Shown: piece after piece, positions 19,251 to 28,439 of the stretch
How positions within the stretch are numbered: the stretch's first letter is position 1
How the letters are laid out: each line of letters begins with the position of its first letter
NCBI GenBank assembly: GCA_918292005.1
Contig: CAKJZJ010000004.1
Location: 1 to 64,000 of the forward strand
Reading direction: 5' to 3'
DNA: 64,000 bases
Source: Clostridiales bacterium
GTDB taxonomy: Bacteria; Bacillota; Clostridia; Christensenellales; UBA1242
Program-made: the position numbers and the translations under genes
The notes under the pieces: model-generated
Databases searched by the model: none
What the model saw: the letters and a program-made list of their open reading frames with translations, nothing else
Told to the model about the DNA's origin: nothing

Positions 19251-19619
19251 ATGATAAATAAAGTAAATAAAAATGAAGATAGAAAAATTCGTGCTAGACG
19301 AGTTAGAACCAAAATTTCGGGAACACCTGAAAGACCAAGACTAAACGTTTTCAGAAGTTTGAATAATATCTATGTACAAGTAATTGATGATACAAAGGGT
19401 ATTACACTTGCTTCTGCATCCACTATGGATAAAGCCGTTGCTAAATTAATTGAAGGAAAAACCAAACAGGAAGCAGCATTCATTGTTGGTCAAACTGTAG
19501 CAAAAAATGCTAAGAGTAAAGGTATCAAAACTGTTGTATTCGACAGAGCTGGATATCAATACACTGGTAGAGTAAAAGCAGTTGCCGATGGTGCAAGAGA
19601 TGCTGGTCTTGAGTTTTAA
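19251..19619 (+). CDS. rplR: Ribosomal protein L18
   Basis: L18 binds 5S rRNA with L5. The 122-residue product has the basic N-terminus, [20 protein letters not shown] and the conserved end [20 protein letters not shown]. It lies 11 nt after rplF. Confidence 0.98.
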   Translation: MINKVNKNEDRKIRARRVRTKISGTPERPRLNVFRSLNNIYVQVIDDTKGITLASASTMDKAVAKLIEGKTKQEAAFIVGQTVAKNAKSKGIKTVVFDRAGYQYTGRVKAVADGARDAGLEF

Positions 19620-19630
19620 GAGGTGGTTAT

Positions 19631-20191
19631 ATGCAAAATACTGAAAAGAAACCATTTGAAAATAAAAGAAATGGAAATAGAAATCGCAACGAAAAGAAGA
19701 CTTTCAATAAAGAAGTTGACCCAATTGCTAGCAAGCTTGTAGATGTCAATCGTATCACCAAAGTTGTAAAAGGTGGTAGAAATATGAGATTTGCTGCTCT
19801 AGTTGTTGCTGGTGACAAAGCTGGTAAAGTAGGAGTAGGTACAGGTAAAGCTGCTGAAGTTCCTAATGCTATTGATAAAGCAACTATGAGTGCAAAGAAA
19901 CATATGATTACTATCCCTCTAGAAGGTACAACTATTCCACATGAAGTTGTTGGTAAGTTTGGTACTTCTATGGTTAAATTGCTTCCTGCTAAAGAAGGTA
20001 CTGGAGTAATTGCTGGTGGTTCTGTTAGACCAGTTGTTGAATTGTGTGGTATCAAAGATATCACTGCAAAAACATATGGTTCTAGAAGCAAAATCAACTG
20101 TGTTAAGGCTACACTTAATGGTTTAATGCAATTGAGAAGTAAAGAAGAAATTGCTAGTCTTCGTGGCAAAACATTAGAGGAAATTTTGTAA
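19631..20191 (+). CDS. rpsE: Ribosomal protein S5
   Basis: S5 acts in decoding fidelity at the mRNA entry. The 186-residue product has [36 protein letters not shown] and [19 protein letters not shown]. It has a basic N-terminal stretch of about 30 residues before the double-stranded RNA-binding domain. Confidence 0.98.
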   Translation: MQNTEKKPFENKRNGNRNRNEKKTFNKEVDPIASKLVDVNRITKVVKGGRNMRFAALVVAGDKAGKVGVGTGKAAEVPNAIDKATMSAKKHMITIPLEGTTIPHEVVGKFGTSMVKLLPAKEGTGVIAGGSVRPVVELCGIKDITAKTYGSRSKINCVKATLNGLMQLRSKEEIASLRGKTLEEIL

Positions 20192-20201
20192 GGGGTGTGT
20201 T

Positions 20202-20435
20202 ATGGCAGAAACTAAAACAAAAAAAGCAACAACCACTACAAAAGTTGCAAAAAATGATAAAAAATTGAGAGTAACATTAGTAAAGAGTCCTATTGGTTTT
20301 AATAGTGACCAAAGAAGAACTGCTGTTGCTCTTGGACTAAATAAACTAAATTCATCTAACGAACTACCAGATAATGGTGCAGTTAGGGGTATGATTTTCA
20401 AAATCAAACACCTTGTTCGTGTAGAAGAAATCTAG
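20202..20435 (+). CDS. rpmD: Ribosomal protein L30 with N-terminal extension
   Basis: The last 57 residues are a normal L30 ([19 protein letters not shown] to the end RVEEI). About 20 residues rich in K and T precede it, making 77 residues in total against the usual 58-60. The ribosome binding site (AAGGGGTGTGT region) sits before the extended start and no internal ATG exists, so the extension is probably real. It mirrors the basic tail of L24. Confidence 0.95.
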   Translation: MAETKTKKATTTTKVAKNDKKLRVTLVKSPIGFNSDQRRTAVALGLNKLNSSNELPDNGAVRGMIFKIKHLVRVEEI

Positions 20436-20445
20436 GAGGCTATAT

Positions 20446-20892
20446 ATGAAGTTACATCAATTGGCTCCTGCACCTAATTCCACACCAAAGGCTAAAAGAT
20501 TAGGTAGAGGTTTGGGCTCTGGACTTGGTAAAACAAGTGGTAAGGGTACCAAAGGACAGAATTCTCGTAGCGGTGGTGGTGTTCGTCCAGGATTTGAGGG
20601 TGGTCAAATGCCACTTATTAGAAAATTACCAAGAAGAGGCTTTAACAACAAAAACTTTGATAAAGTATACAACGTTATCAATGTTGCAGACTTAAATAAT
20701 TTTGCTGATAATACTGTTGTTACAGTTGAATTACTTAAAGAAAAGAATATTATTAGTAAAGTTGCCCCTTATGGATTGAAAGTATTAGGTAATGGAAATT
20801 TGGAAAAGAAACTAACTGTTAAAGCAAACAAATTTTCTGAATCTGCAGTACAAAAAATCACTAAGGCTGGTGGAAAAGCCGAGGTATTATAA
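20446..20892 (+). CDS. rplO: Ribosomal protein L15
   Basis: L15 is a late 50S assembly protein. The 148-residue product has [35 protein letters not shown] and [13 protein letters not shown]. Its stop overlaps the secY start as TAATG. Confidence 0.98.
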   Translation: MKLHQLAPAPNSTPKAKRLGRGLGSGLGKTSGKGTKGQNSRSGGGVRPGFEGGQMPLIRKLPRRGFNNKNFDKVYNVINVADLNNFADNTVVTVELLKEKNIISKVAPYGLKVLGNGNLEKKLTVKANKFSESAVQKITKAGGKAEVL

Positions 20893-22196
20893 TGTTTAAA
20901 AATTTTATCAATGCTTTAAAAGTAAAAGAAACAAGAAATAAAATCCTATTAACAATTTTATTGGTATTAATCTACAGATTAGGATGCTGGATCCCAGTTC
21001 CTGGTGTAGATGCTACAGCATTCCAGGCTCAAATTGCCGGGGATGAAGGTTTTTTGGGATTATTGAGTTCAGTTAGTGGTGGCGCATTGGCTAATGGTGC
21101 AATACTGGCTATAGGTATATCTCCATATATCAGTGCATCTATTATTATTCAATTGCTTACCATTGCTATTCCTAGCCTAGAAAGATTATCAAAGATGGGC
21201 GATGAAGGCAAAAAACGTATTGCAACATACACAAAGATTGCAGCATTGATTTTGGCTATAGCACAAGCAGTTGCTATTGTAATAAGCTTTGAAGGTGTAT
21301 TGAAAGAATCAACACTGGGAGCAGGCTTTACATTACCTACCTGGGTAGTTGGTATAGTTGTTACATTAGTATTAATTGCTGGCTCTATGTTTACTTTCTG
21401 GCTTGGTGAAAAGATTACCGAATTGGGTATTATTAATGGTCAATCTTTATTAATATTCGTAGGTATATTGTCAACAGCAGCAACATCATTATTAACCAAC
21501 TTTACAAATATCTTTAATGGAGATATGGGAAGTTTGACAGAATTACTATTATTCTTGCTTGCATTGATCTTGATTTTCGGATTTATTGTATGGATAGATG
21601 GATCCGAAAGAAAAGTTCCTGTTCAATATGCAAAACAGATTAAAGGTAGAAAGATGTATGGTGGACAGAGCACTTACATTCCAATCAGAGTAAATGCAAC
21701 AGGTGTTATGCCTATCATATTTGCAATGTCTCTATTATCATTCCCACAACTTGTAATGAGTATATTTGTTAATACAAAGACAAGTTCATTCTATCAATGG
21801 TATAGCAAATGGTTGGGTACTGGTAGTTGGGTTTACATTATATTGGTTGGCTTATTAATTACGTTCTTTGCATATTTCTGGACGCAAGTTACATTTAATC
21901 CAGAAGATATATCAAAGAGTATTCAGCAAAATGGTGGTTTTATTCCAGGTATTAGACCAGGTAAACCAACAGCAGAATATTTAAAGAAAATTTCTAATAG
22001 AATCACATTATTCGGAGCACTTTTCTTATCAATAATTGCTATTGTTCCAAGCTTATTGTTTAAATCAATAAGTGGTGGACTGGTTGGCGCATTTAGTGCT
22101 ACTGGTTTGTTGATTGTTGTTAGTGTAGCTTTGGAATTTGATAAATCTTTAGAAGCCCAAATGTTGATGAAAAGTTATAAAGGCTTTTTAAAATAA
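20892..22196 (+). CDS. secY: Protein translocase subunit SecY
   Basis: SecY is the ten-helix channel of the Sec translocon in the cytoplasmic membrane. The 434-residue product begins with the KVKETRNKILLTILL helix, has VPGVDATAF and GISPYISASIIIQLL (plug/second helix region) and the conserved cytoplasmic loop RKVPVQYAKQIKGRKMYGGQ, then GGFIPGIRPGKPTAEYL. It is coupled to rplO by TAATG and followed after 18 nt by adk. Confidence 0.98.
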   Translation: MFKNFINALKVKETRNKILLTILLVLIYRLGCWIPVPGVDATAFQAQIAGDEGFLGLLSSVSGGALANGAILAIGISPYISASIIIQLLTIAIPSLERLSKMGDEGKKRIATYTKIAALILAIAQAVAIVISFEGVLKESTLGAGFTLPTWVVGIVVTLVLIAGSMFTFWLGEKITELGIINGQSLLIFVGILSTAATSLLTNFTNIFNGDMGSLTELLLFLLALILIFGFIVWIDGSERKVPVQYAKQIKGRKMYGGQSTYIPIRVNATGVMPIIFAMSLLSFPQLVMSIFVNTKTSSFYQWYSKWLGTGSWVYIILVGLLITFFAYFWTQVTFNPEDISKSIQQNGGFIPGIRPGKPTAEYLKKISNRITLFGALFLSIIAIVPSLLFKSISGGLVGAFSATGLLIVVSVALEFDKSLEAQMLMKSYKGFLK

Positions 22197-22214
22197 GTAG
22201 GATGAAAGGAAAAT

Positions 22215-22847
22215 ATGAAATTAATTTTATTAGGACCAGTTGGTAGTGGCAAGGGTACTCAAGCAGGATTAATTAGTGAGAGATATAAATTGCCACACAT
22301 ATCAACAGGTGAAATATTCAGATCAAATATTAAATCGGGTACAGAACTGGGTAAATTAGCCAAATCTTACATAGATAGAGGCGAATTGGTTCCAGAAGAT
22401 GTTACTAATAATCTAGTGAAAAATAGAATTGCAGAAAAAGATTGTATATATGGATTTATACTAGATGGTTACCCTAGAAATTTGGCTCAGGCTGAGTTCC
22501 TAAACACAATTACCGAAATAGATTTGGCTCTTATGATTAATTTATCAGAAGAAAAGATTATTGAAAGACTTTCTAGTAGAAGAATGTGTAATAAATGCAA
22601 TCAACCAACATCTCTTGCTTGGATGATTGATGGTAAATGTGAAAAATGTGGTGGAGATGTTTATATTAGAGATGATGATAAACCAGATGTAATCAAAAAT
22701 CGTCTAACAAAACAGGCAGTGCCACAAGATTTGATAAATTATTATAGAGAAAAAGGTGTATTTAGTTCTATTGATGCCACTGATGATGTAGAAAGTACGT
22801 ATTCTTTGGTTGATGAAGAATTAAAAAAAGTAAATAACAATGATTAA
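22215..22847 (+). CDS. adk: Adenylate kinase (zinc-lid form)
   Basis: Converts ATP + AMP to 2 ADP. The 210-residue product has the P-loop GPVGSGKGTQ at residues 7-16, HISTGEIFRS, DGYPRNLAQAE and a long LID with four cysteines (MCNKC and CEKCGG), which bind structural zinc in Gram-positive enzymes. The gene overlaps map by 8 nt, the standard secY-adk-map order. Confidence 0.98.
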   Translation: MKLILLGPVGSGKGTQAGLISERYKLPHISTGEIFRSNIKSGTELGKLAKSYIDRGELVPEDVTNNLVKNRIAEKDCIYGFILDGYPRNLAQAEFLNTITEIDLALMINLSEEKIIERLSSRRMCNKCNQPTSLAWMIDGKCEKCGGDVYIRDDDKPDVIKNRLTKQAVPQDLINYYREKGVFSSIDATDDVESTYSLVDEELKKVNNND

Positions 22848-23586
22848 AATTAAATCTCAAGAAGAAATTGAATTAATGCGTATAGCAGGAAGAATAACTA
22901 GAGATACTTTAAAAGTTGTTGGAGATAGTATTAAGGCAGGTGTTAGTACTAAAGAATTAGATGAGATTGCATACAATTATATCAAATCTCAAGATGCTAC
23001 ACCTTCCTTTAAAAACTATTGTGGTTATCCAGCATCTATTTGTGCTTCAGTTAATGATACAATAGTGCATGGGATTCCTAATAAAAATATTGTTCTTAAA
23101 GAGGGCGATATTATCAGTATCGATGTTGGTGCTAAATATAAAGGCTATAATGGAGATGCAGCAAGAACTTTTGCTGTAGGAAAAATCGATGCTAAAACTA
23201 AGAAATTAATTAAGGTTACAGAACAAAGCTTCTTTGAAGGAATAAAAGATTTAAAGAGCGGTGCATTTGTAGGCGATATATCTCATAGGGTTCAAACCTA
23301 TGTTGAAAAAAATGGTTTTTCTGTAGTAAGAGAACTAGTTGGTCATGGAGTTGGTAAACAATTACATGAAGATCCTATGGTTCCTAATTATGGGAAAGCA
23401 GGAAGTGGACCTAGACTCAATGCAAATTGTATAATTGCTATAGAGCCAATGGTAAATATGGGTGAAAAAAATGTTGTTTTCATGCCAGATGGTTGGACAT
23501 GCAAGACTAAAGATGGATTACCTGCTGCACACTATGAAAATACAGTATTAATCACCGAAAATGGTGTAGAGATATTGACTTTATAG
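22840..23586 (+). CDS. map: Methionine aminopeptidase type I
   Basis: Removes the N-terminal methionine from nascent proteins using two metal ions. The 248-residue product shows the metal ligands in order: ISIDVGAKYKGYNGDAARTF (two Asp), GHGVGKQLHEDP (His), IEPMVN (Glu) and HYENTVLIT (Glu). It is short, without an N-terminal zinc finger. It overlaps adk by 8 nt. Confidence 0.98.
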   Translation: MIKIKSQEEIELMRIAGRITRDTLKVVGDSIKAGVSTKELDEIAYNYIKSQDATPSFKNYCGYPASICASVNDTIVHGIPNKNIVLKEGDIISIDVGAKYKGYNGDAARTFAVGKIDAKTKKLIKVTEQSFFEGIKDLKSGAFVGDISHRVQTYVEKNGFSVVRELVGHGVGKQLHEDPMVPNYGKAGSGPRLNANCIIAIEPMVNMGEKNVVFMPDGWTCKTKDGLPAAHYENTVLITENGVEILTL

Positions 23587-23593
23587 GTAAAAT

Positions 23594-23857
23594 ATGACAA
23601 AGTATTATAGAGAAGGTGCGGTTGTATTATCAACTGCAGGTAGAGATCAAAATCAGATTTTCATAATCAAAAGCGTTGAAGGAAATTATGCTTATATAAT
23701 TGATGGAAAATCAAAAACAATAGAAAACCCAAAGAAAAAGAATTTAAAACATCTTCACTTACTATGCAAAAGTGAAAAAAGTGGCTTAGATATGTCAAAT
23801 CTAACCAATGCACACACGATAAAATACTTAAAAGATTACAGTAAATCTAAAGAATAG
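23594..23857 (+). CDS. KOW-domain RNA-binding protein (L14e-like)
   Basis: An 87-residue basic protein with the KOW-type start [20 protein letters not shown] and [17 protein letters not shown]. Small proteins of this type occur between map and infA in many Clostridia and are annotated as KOW or L14e/L6e/L27e-like; they probably bind RNA or the ribosome, but no function is established. It lies 7 nt after map and 14 nt before infA, clearly within the operon. Confidence 0.85.
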   Translation: MTKYYREGAVVLSTAGRDQNQIFIIKSVEGNYAYIIDGKSKTIENPKKKNLKHLHLLCKSEKSGLDMSNLTNAHTIKYLKDYSKSKE

Positions 23858-23871
23858 GAGGCTTGTTGTTT

Positions 23872-24099
23872 GTGTCAAAAACAGATGTTGTAGAGACAGA
23901 AGGTGTTGTTGTAGAAGTTTTAAGGAATGCTAATTTTAAAGTTCAGTTGTCTAATGGCTTTATTATTACAGCATATTTGTCTGGAAAATTGCATCTCAAC
24001 AACATTCGTATATTAGTAGGCGATCAGGTTAAAGTAGAAATGTCGCTCTATGATTTAACTAAAGGTCGTATTATTTGGCGATTAAAAAACAAAAATTAG
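23872..24099 (+). CDS. infA: Translation initiation factor IF-1
   Basis: IF-1 binds the 30S A-site during initiation. The 75-residue OB-fold protein reads [20 protein letters not shown] and later [20 protein letters not shown] and [11 protein letters not shown]. The start is GTG at 23872: AGGAGG (23856-23861) is 10 nt upstream, and the sequence then begins exactly as other IF-1 proteins do. The upstream in-frame TTG codons at 23863 and 23866 are too close to the ribosome binding site. Confidence 0.96.
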   Translation: MSKTDVVETEGVVVEVLRNANFKVQLSNGFIITAYLSGKLHLNNIRILVGDQVKVEMSLYDLTKGRIIWRLKNKN

Positions 24100-24111
24100 G
24101 AGAGTAAAATT

Positions 24112-24228
24112 ATGAAAGTAAGACCATCAGTAAAGAAAATGTGTGACAGTTGTAAAGTTATTAAAAGAAATGGCACAGTTATGGTTATTTGTTCAAAATA
24201 TCCTAAACACAAACAGAGACAAGGCTAA
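24112..24228 (+). CDS. rpmJ: Ribosomal protein L36
   Basis: A 38-residue zinc-binding protein of the 50S subunit: [18 protein letters not shown], then [15 protein letters not shown]. Cys11, Cys14, Cys27 and His33 form the zinc site. TTAGGAGAG precedes the ATG. It is 12 nt after infA, the usual place. Confidence 0.97.
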   Translation: MKVRPSVKKMCDSCKVIKRNGTVMVICSKYPKHKQRQG

Positions 24229-24298
24229 TAACCTTATTTAGAAGTCTAATAGTAATCTTTAACTATCCTCATTTTATGAGTGCTGACTTTAAAAATAA

Positions 24299-24388
24299 TT
24301 GTAAATAAGTCGCGGCAAATTCTTATTTACATTGATATATATGGGATATAATCCCACTAGTGCATTGCACTAAAGTGTAAAAACACAA
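24299..24388 (+). promoter_or_regulatory. Multi-hairpin leader upstream of rpsM (alpha operon)
   Basis: Four successive hairpins lie between rpmJ and rpsM. TGTAAATAAG (24300-24309) pairs with CTTATTTACA (24322-24331), loop of 12 nt. TGGGA (24342-24346) pairs with TCCCA (24352-24356). TAGTGC (24358-24363) pairs with GCACTA (24367-24372), loop ATT. A short GTG/CAC stem follows, then the ribosome binding site GGAGG. In E. coli S4 represses this operon through a leader pseudoknot; S4 is encoded two genes downstream here, so an autogenous S4 site is a reasonable inference. A TATAAT lies at 24347-24352 but lacks a good -35. Confidence 0.55.
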
Positions 24389-24417
24389 AATATTTAAATT
24401 TTTTTGGAGGAAATTAA

Positions 24418-24798
24418 ATGGCTCGTATTGCTGGAATTGATTTACCAAATGAGAAAAGAGTAGAAATAGGCTTAACCTATATCTATGGTATTGGTAGACA
24501 AACTGCTAATGAAATTTTAAGAGAAACAAAAGTAAATCCAGATACTCGTGTAAAAGATCTTACTGAAGAAGAAGTAGGTAAAATTAGAGCATACATAGAG
24601 AAAAATTGTGTAGTTGAAGGTGATTTGCAAAGAGAAGTTTCTCTAAATATTAAAAGACTACAAGAAATAGGTTGTTATCGTGGTATTCGTCATAGAAAGA
24701 ATCTACCTGTTCGTGGTCAAAACACAAAACAAAATGCTAGAACTAGAAAGGGTCCAAAGAAAACCGTTTCTAAGTCTAAGAAAGAGAAAGCAAAATAA
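24418..24798 (+). CDS. rpsM: Ribosomal protein S13
   Basis: S13 contacts the P-site tRNA and 50S subunit. The 126-residue product begins [19 protein letters not shown] and has [17 protein letters not shown] and [13 protein letters not shown] near the end. First gene of the rpsM-rpsK-rpsD-rpoA-rplQ cluster. Confidence 0.98.
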   Translation: MARIAGIDLPNEKRVEIGLTYIYGIGRQTANEILRETKVNPDTRVKDLTEEEVGKIRAYIEKNCVVEGDLQREVSLNIKRLQEIGCYRGIRHRKNLPVRGQNTKQNARTRKGPKKTVSKSKKEKAK

Positions 24799-24815
24799 GA
24801 GTAAGGAGAAAGTAA

Positions 24816-25211
24816 ATGGCTGTTTCAAAGACTAAAGTTACAAAAAAGAAAAAAGTAACAAAGAATTTAGATAAAGGCGCTGCATACATAAATGCCTCTT
24901 TCAACAACACAATAGTAACTATTACAGATAATGCTGGTAATGCAGTAGCTTGGAGTAGTGCTGGTAGTTTGGGTTTGAGTGGATCTAGAAAGAGCACTCC
25001 TTATGCTGCACAACAGGCTGCAGAAATTGCAGGTAAAAATGCTAGAGAACAAGGTTTAAAATCTGTAGAAGTGTACGTAAAAGGTCCAGGTAATGGTAGA
25101 GAGACTGCTATCAGAGCATTACAGACTGCAGGTCTTGACATTACAATGATTAAGGATGTATCACCAATTCCACATAATGGTTGTCGTCCACCTAAACGTA
25201 GAAGAATATAA
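24816..25211 (+). CDS. rpsK: Ribosomal protein S11
   Basis: S11 forms the 30S platform. The 131-residue product has [31 protein letters not shown] and the C-terminal [21 protein letters not shown] precedes the ATG. Confidence 0.98.
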   Translation: MAVSKTKVTKKKKVTKNLDKGAAYINASFNNTIVTITDNAGNAVAWSSAGSLGLSGSRKSTPYAAQQAAEIAGKNAREQGLKSVEVYVKGPGNGRETAIRALQTAGLDITMIKDVSPIPHNGCRPPKRRRI

Positions 25212-25233
25212 TTAAAGGAGAGTTGATTGAACT

Positions 25234-25857
25234 ATGGCAAAATATACAGGTGCAGATTGTAGAATTTGTCGTCGTGAAGGATGTAAGTTATTCCTAAAGG
25301 GCGAGAGATGTACTTCTAAAAAATGTGCTATGGAAAGACGTACTAATGTACCAGGTGTTCATGGTGCTGCTAGAAAGAAAGCTACTGAATATAGTCTGCA
25401 ATTAAGAGAAAAACAAAAAGTTAAGAAAGCATATGGATTGCTAGAAAAACAATTCAGAACTTATTATGATATGGCCAATAACCAAAGAACTGGTATTGTT
25501 GGTGAAAACATGCTATCTCTTTTGGAGAGAAGACTAGACAATGTAGTATACAGAATGGGTATTGGTGCTTCTAGAAAAGAATCTAGACAAATAGTAAATC
25601 ATGGTCATATTACCGTAAATGGTAGATGTGTAAACATCCCATCATATTTGGTAAAAGTTGACGATGTAATTGCTATTAAAGAAAACAAAAAAGAACTTCC
25701 AATGTTCAAAGAGTTGAAAGATGTAAAGGTTGTAATGCCTAAGTGGTTAGAGTTCAACACCGAGAAATTAACTGGCAAAATCAATGCTTTGCCACAAAGA
25801 GATGATATTGACTTGAATATCCGTGAACATTTGATCATAGAGTTGTACTCTAAATAA
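25234..25857 (+). CDS. rpsD: Ribosomal protein S4 (zinc form)
   Basis: S4 nucleates 30S assembly and often represses its own operon. The 207-residue product has Cys9, Cys12, Cys26 and Cys31 at the N-terminus ([18 protein letters not shown]), giving the zinc-binding form, and the S4 RNA-binding domain with [11 protein letters not shown] and [13 protein letters not shown]. Unlike Bacillus subtilis, where rpsD stands alone, it lies inside the alpha operon here. Confidence 0.98.
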   Translation: MAKYTGADCRICRREGCKLFLKGERCTSKKCAMERRTNVPGVHGAARKKATEYSLQLREKQKVKKAYGLLEKQFRTYYDMANNQRTGIVGENMLSLLERRLDNVVYRMGIGASRKESRQIVNHGHITVNGRCVNIPSYLVKVDDVIAIKENKKELPMFKELKDVKVVMPKWLEFNTEKLTGKINALPQRDDIDLNIREHLIIELYSK

Positions 25858-25887
25858 TAAATAATATTTGAAAGTGAGGAATTTCTT

Positions 25888-26841
25888 ATGATGGAAATTG
25901 AAAAGCCAAGAATTACTTGTGAAGAAACTGATAATGGTTGTTTTGCAAGATTCGTTGTTGAGCCACTTGATAGAGGTTTCGGCATAACCTTAGGTAACTG
26001 TATGAGGAGAGTACTTTTGTCTGCTCTTCCTGGTGCTGCTCCTGTAGGTATCAAAATCAATGGTGTACAACACGAGTTTTCTACAATTAAGGGGGTTACT
26101 GAAGATGTAGTTGATATTGTTCTAAATTTAAAGAATTTAGCAGTAAAGACTTTCGATACTTCAAAAGATTTCACAACAATTCTTAGAATAAACAAATATG
26201 GCGCTGGTGAAGTAACTGCTGCAAATTTCGAACCAAACGATTTGGTTGAGATTTTGAATCCAGATCTTCATATATGCTCACTTGATGATGATGCCAAATT
26301 TGAATTAGAGGTTTATATCGGCAGAGGTAGAGGTTATGTGCCTGCAGATGCAAACAAAAAAGAAGATATGCCTATCGGTTATATTGCAGTTGATTCCATA
26401 TTTACACCAGTAAAGAAAGTTAATTATTTTGTTCAAAATACTCGTGTTGGTCAGAATATTGACTATGATAAATTGACTATTGAAGTTGAAACCAATGGAA
26501 CATTATCTGCTAGAGAAGTTATATCATTATCTGGTAAATTAATTCAAGATCATATTGGTTTGTTTGTTGACTTGGTTGAAAGTATGTCTCAAATGGATAT
26601 ATTGGTATGTCGTGAAGAAGATAAGCAAACAAAAGTGATGGAAATGACAATAGAAGATATTGATTTGTCTGTTAGAAGTTATAACTGTTTGAAGAGAGCA
26701 GGTATTAATACTGTTGCTGATTTGACAAAGAAAACTGCTAGTGATTTGGCTAAAGTTAAAAATTTGGGCAAGAGATCATTAGAGGAAGTTGCTGCTAAAT
26801 TACAAAGTTTTGGTTTGTCATTAAGAAATGACGAGGAATAA
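25888..26841 (+). CDS. rpoA: RNA polymerase alpha subunit
   Basis: Alpha dimerises to assemble RNA polymerase and contacts UP elements and activators. The 317-residue product has the N-terminal domain (FARFVVEPLDRGFGITLGN, RRVLLSALPGAAP) and a C-terminal domain from about residue 245 (DLSVRSYNCLKRAGINTVAD, LAKVKNLGKRSLEEV). Length and order are typical. Followed after 19 nt by rplQ. Confidence 0.98.
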   Translation: MMEIEKPRITCEETDNGCFARFVVEPLDRGFGITLGNCMRRVLLSALPGAAPVGIKINGVQHEFSTIKGVTEDVVDIVLNLKNLAVKTFDTSKDFTTILRINKYGAGEVTAANFEPNDLVEILNPDLHICSLDDDAKFELEVYIGRGRGYVPADANKKEDMPIGYIAVDSIFTPVKKVNYFVQNTRVGQNIDYDKLTIEVETNGTLSAREVISLSGKLIQDHIGLFVDLVESMSQMDILVCREEDKQTKVMEMTIEDIDLSVRSYNCLKRAGINTVADLTKKTASDLAKVKNLGKRSLEEVAAKLQSFGLSLRNDEE

Positions 26842-26860
26842 TAAAAGGAGAATTTGTATA

Positions 26861-27364
26861 ATGAGAAAATTGAATAGACCTACAGATGAAAGATTGGCTG
26901 TTATGCGCAGTCTAGCTACAAATCTTCTTTGGTATGGAAAAATTGAAACCACATTAGAAAAAGCAAAAGAAGTTAGAATCTATGCAGAGAAACTTTTGAC
27001 TAAAGCTATTAATACTTACGAAGATGTTGTTAAAACAACTAAGACTTCTGTTGATGCTAAGGGTGTAAAAACTCAAAGAGAAGTTGTTAACGATGGCACT
27101 AAGAAGTTGGCTGCTAGAAGAGATATCATGAGTAAACTTTATGATATTCAAGAAGTTAGAGCAGAGAAAGAGTCGAAATCTGACTTTATTAAAAGAACTA
27201 ACGATATCAAGAATCCACTTATCGAGAAGATATTCAATGTTTATGCTCCTAAATATGCTAAGAGAAAAGAATCTCTAGGCGTAGGTGGTGGCTATACTAG
27301 AATTATTAAATTAGGCACCAGAAATGGTGACAATGCTGAAATGGCAATAATTGAGCTTGTTTAA
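26861..27364 (+). CDS. rplQ: Ribosomal protein L17 with internal insertions
   Basis: L17 sits near the tunnel exit. The product begins MRKLNRPTDERLAVMRSLAT and ends GGGYTRIIKLGTRNGDNAE plus MAIIELV, as in the family. It is 167 residues instead of about 113-130. The extra length is internal: roughly residues 50-80 (NTYEDVV to VNDGT) and part of 98-125 have no counterpart in the Bacillus protein. The start at 26861 follows AAAGGAG; the in-frame ATG at 26828 lies inside rpoA and is not used. Last gene of the ribosomal block. Confidence 0.95.
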   Translation: MRKLNRPTDERLAVMRSLATNLLWYGKIETTLEKAKEVRIYAEKLLTKAINTYEDVVKTTKTSVDAKGVKTQREVVNDGTKKLAARRDIMSKLYDIQEVRAEKESKSDFIKRTNDIKNPLIEKIFNVYAPKYAKRKESLGVGGGYTRIIKLGTRNGDNAEMAIIELV

Positions 27365-27380
27365 TTACATAATAATAAAT

Positions 27381-27413
27381 AAAAAGTTGACTGTAGAGCC
27401 AACTTTTTGTTTT
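27381..27413 (+). terminator. Terminator of the ribosomal operon
   Basis: Stem AAAAAGTTG (27381-27389) / CAACTTTTT (27400-27408), loop of 10 nt, followed by GTTTTG. It lies 16 nt after the rplQ stop. Confidence 0.9.
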
Positions 27414-27458
27414 GTAAATATAGATAATTAGTTATAATAATATAAGGGAGAATAATCT

Positions 27459-28334
27459 ATGCATTATGATATTGTTATAATTGGTGCAGGCGTTGCCGGT
27501 ATGACTGCTGGTCTGTATGCTGGAAGAACAGGAAAAAGTGTTTTGATAATCGAGAATTATTCAATAGGTGGATATACTGCACAATTAAAAAATATTGTTA
27601 ATTATCCTGGCTATCAGAATATTGATGGGATCGATTTGACAATGAATCTATATAACCAAACAATCAGGTTTGGGGTTGAATATAAATTTGGTGAGATAGA
27701 AAAGATTGATTATGATAAAAATATAATTATAATCGGTAATATTAATATAGAATACAAAGCACTTATAATTGCCAGTGGTATTTCTGCGAAAAAGGTTAAT
27801 TGTAAAAATGAATTGAAATTCAAAAATAAAGGAATTAGTTATTGCGCAATTTGTGATGGTAATCTATATAGCAAAAAATCTATAATTTGTATTACTAATA
27901 ATAATTCGGGTAAAAACGATATTGAGTATTTAAACAATTTAACAGATGATTTGATTGTTCTGAATATAGGTTTAGATAAAATCTATAATAATGGGAAAGA
28001 ATACTGTAATGTGAGTGTAGAATCTATTGGTGGTGAATCCAAAGTATCTAACATTAGTTTTGTCTCAAATGGCAAGAAGTATAAATTAGAGTGTGATGCT
28101 GTATTTGTTTCGATTGGCAAAGAAATAGATTTAAAATTATTTGAAAAACACATAACCACAAAAAATAAATATATTGTCACCGATGAGAATATGAAAACAA
28201 ATATTCATAATGTATTTGCAGCAGGTGATATTAGGTATAAAAAATTGAGACAAATAATAACAGCATGTTCTGATGGTGCAATCGCAGCAACCAGTGCAAT
28301 AGAATATATAAGTAAAAAGAGACCTAGTGTTTAG
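27459..28334 (+). CDS. Thioredoxin reductase-like flavoprotein lacking the NADPH motif
   Basis: The 291-residue product has the FAD fold (IGAGVAGMTAGLYAGRTGKS), the redox-active CAIC at about residues 129-132 and the second FAD motif VFAAGDIRYKKLRQI. The central domain, where NADPH-dependent enzymes carry GGGxSAxEEA and HRRxxxR, reads ICITNNNSGKNDIEYLNN and has neither. Known: ferredoxin-dependent flavin thioredoxin reductases (FFTR) of clostridia lack exactly these motifs and take electrons from ferredoxin. Inference: this is an FFTR-type enzyme, which fits the pyruvate:ferredoxin oxidoreductase and ferredoxin genes in the same window. GGGAG precedes the ATG. Confidence 0.85.
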   Translation: MHYDIVIIGAGVAGMTAGLYAGRTGKSVLIIENYSIGGYTAQLKNIVNYPGYQNIDGIDLTMNLYNQTIRFGVEYKFGEIEKIDYDKNIIIIGNINIEYKALIIASGISAKKVNCKNELKFKNKGISYCAICDGNLYSKKSIICITNNNSGKNDIEYLNNLTDDLIVLNIGLDKIYNNGKEYCNVSVESIGGESKVSNISFVSNGKKYKLECDAVFVSIGKEIDLKLFEKHITTKNKYIVTDENMKTNIHNVFAAGDIRYKKLRQIITACSDGAIAATSAIEYISKKRPSV

Positions 28335-28347
28335 GTCTCTTTTTTTG
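28316..28347 (+). terminator. Terminator overlapping the end of the thioredoxin reductase gene
   Basis: Stem AAAGAGACCTA (28316-28326) / TAGGTCTCTTT (28332-28342), loop GTGTT, then a T-run. The stop codon lies in the 3' arm. Confidence 0.9.
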
Positions 28348-28439
28348 TTTTACATAATACTATGCAAAGTTATAAAAAATGCATAATTTTAGCATAAAAT
28401 TAAAATGTTTTATTATTTGTTGTAATTGACAACAACTTA

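Noticed and set aside
24333..24352. Internal promoter before rpsM (TATAAT)
   Set aside because: No acceptable -35 at the correct distance; the bases also form the TGGGA/TCCCA hairpin loop, so a promoter is possible but unsupported.
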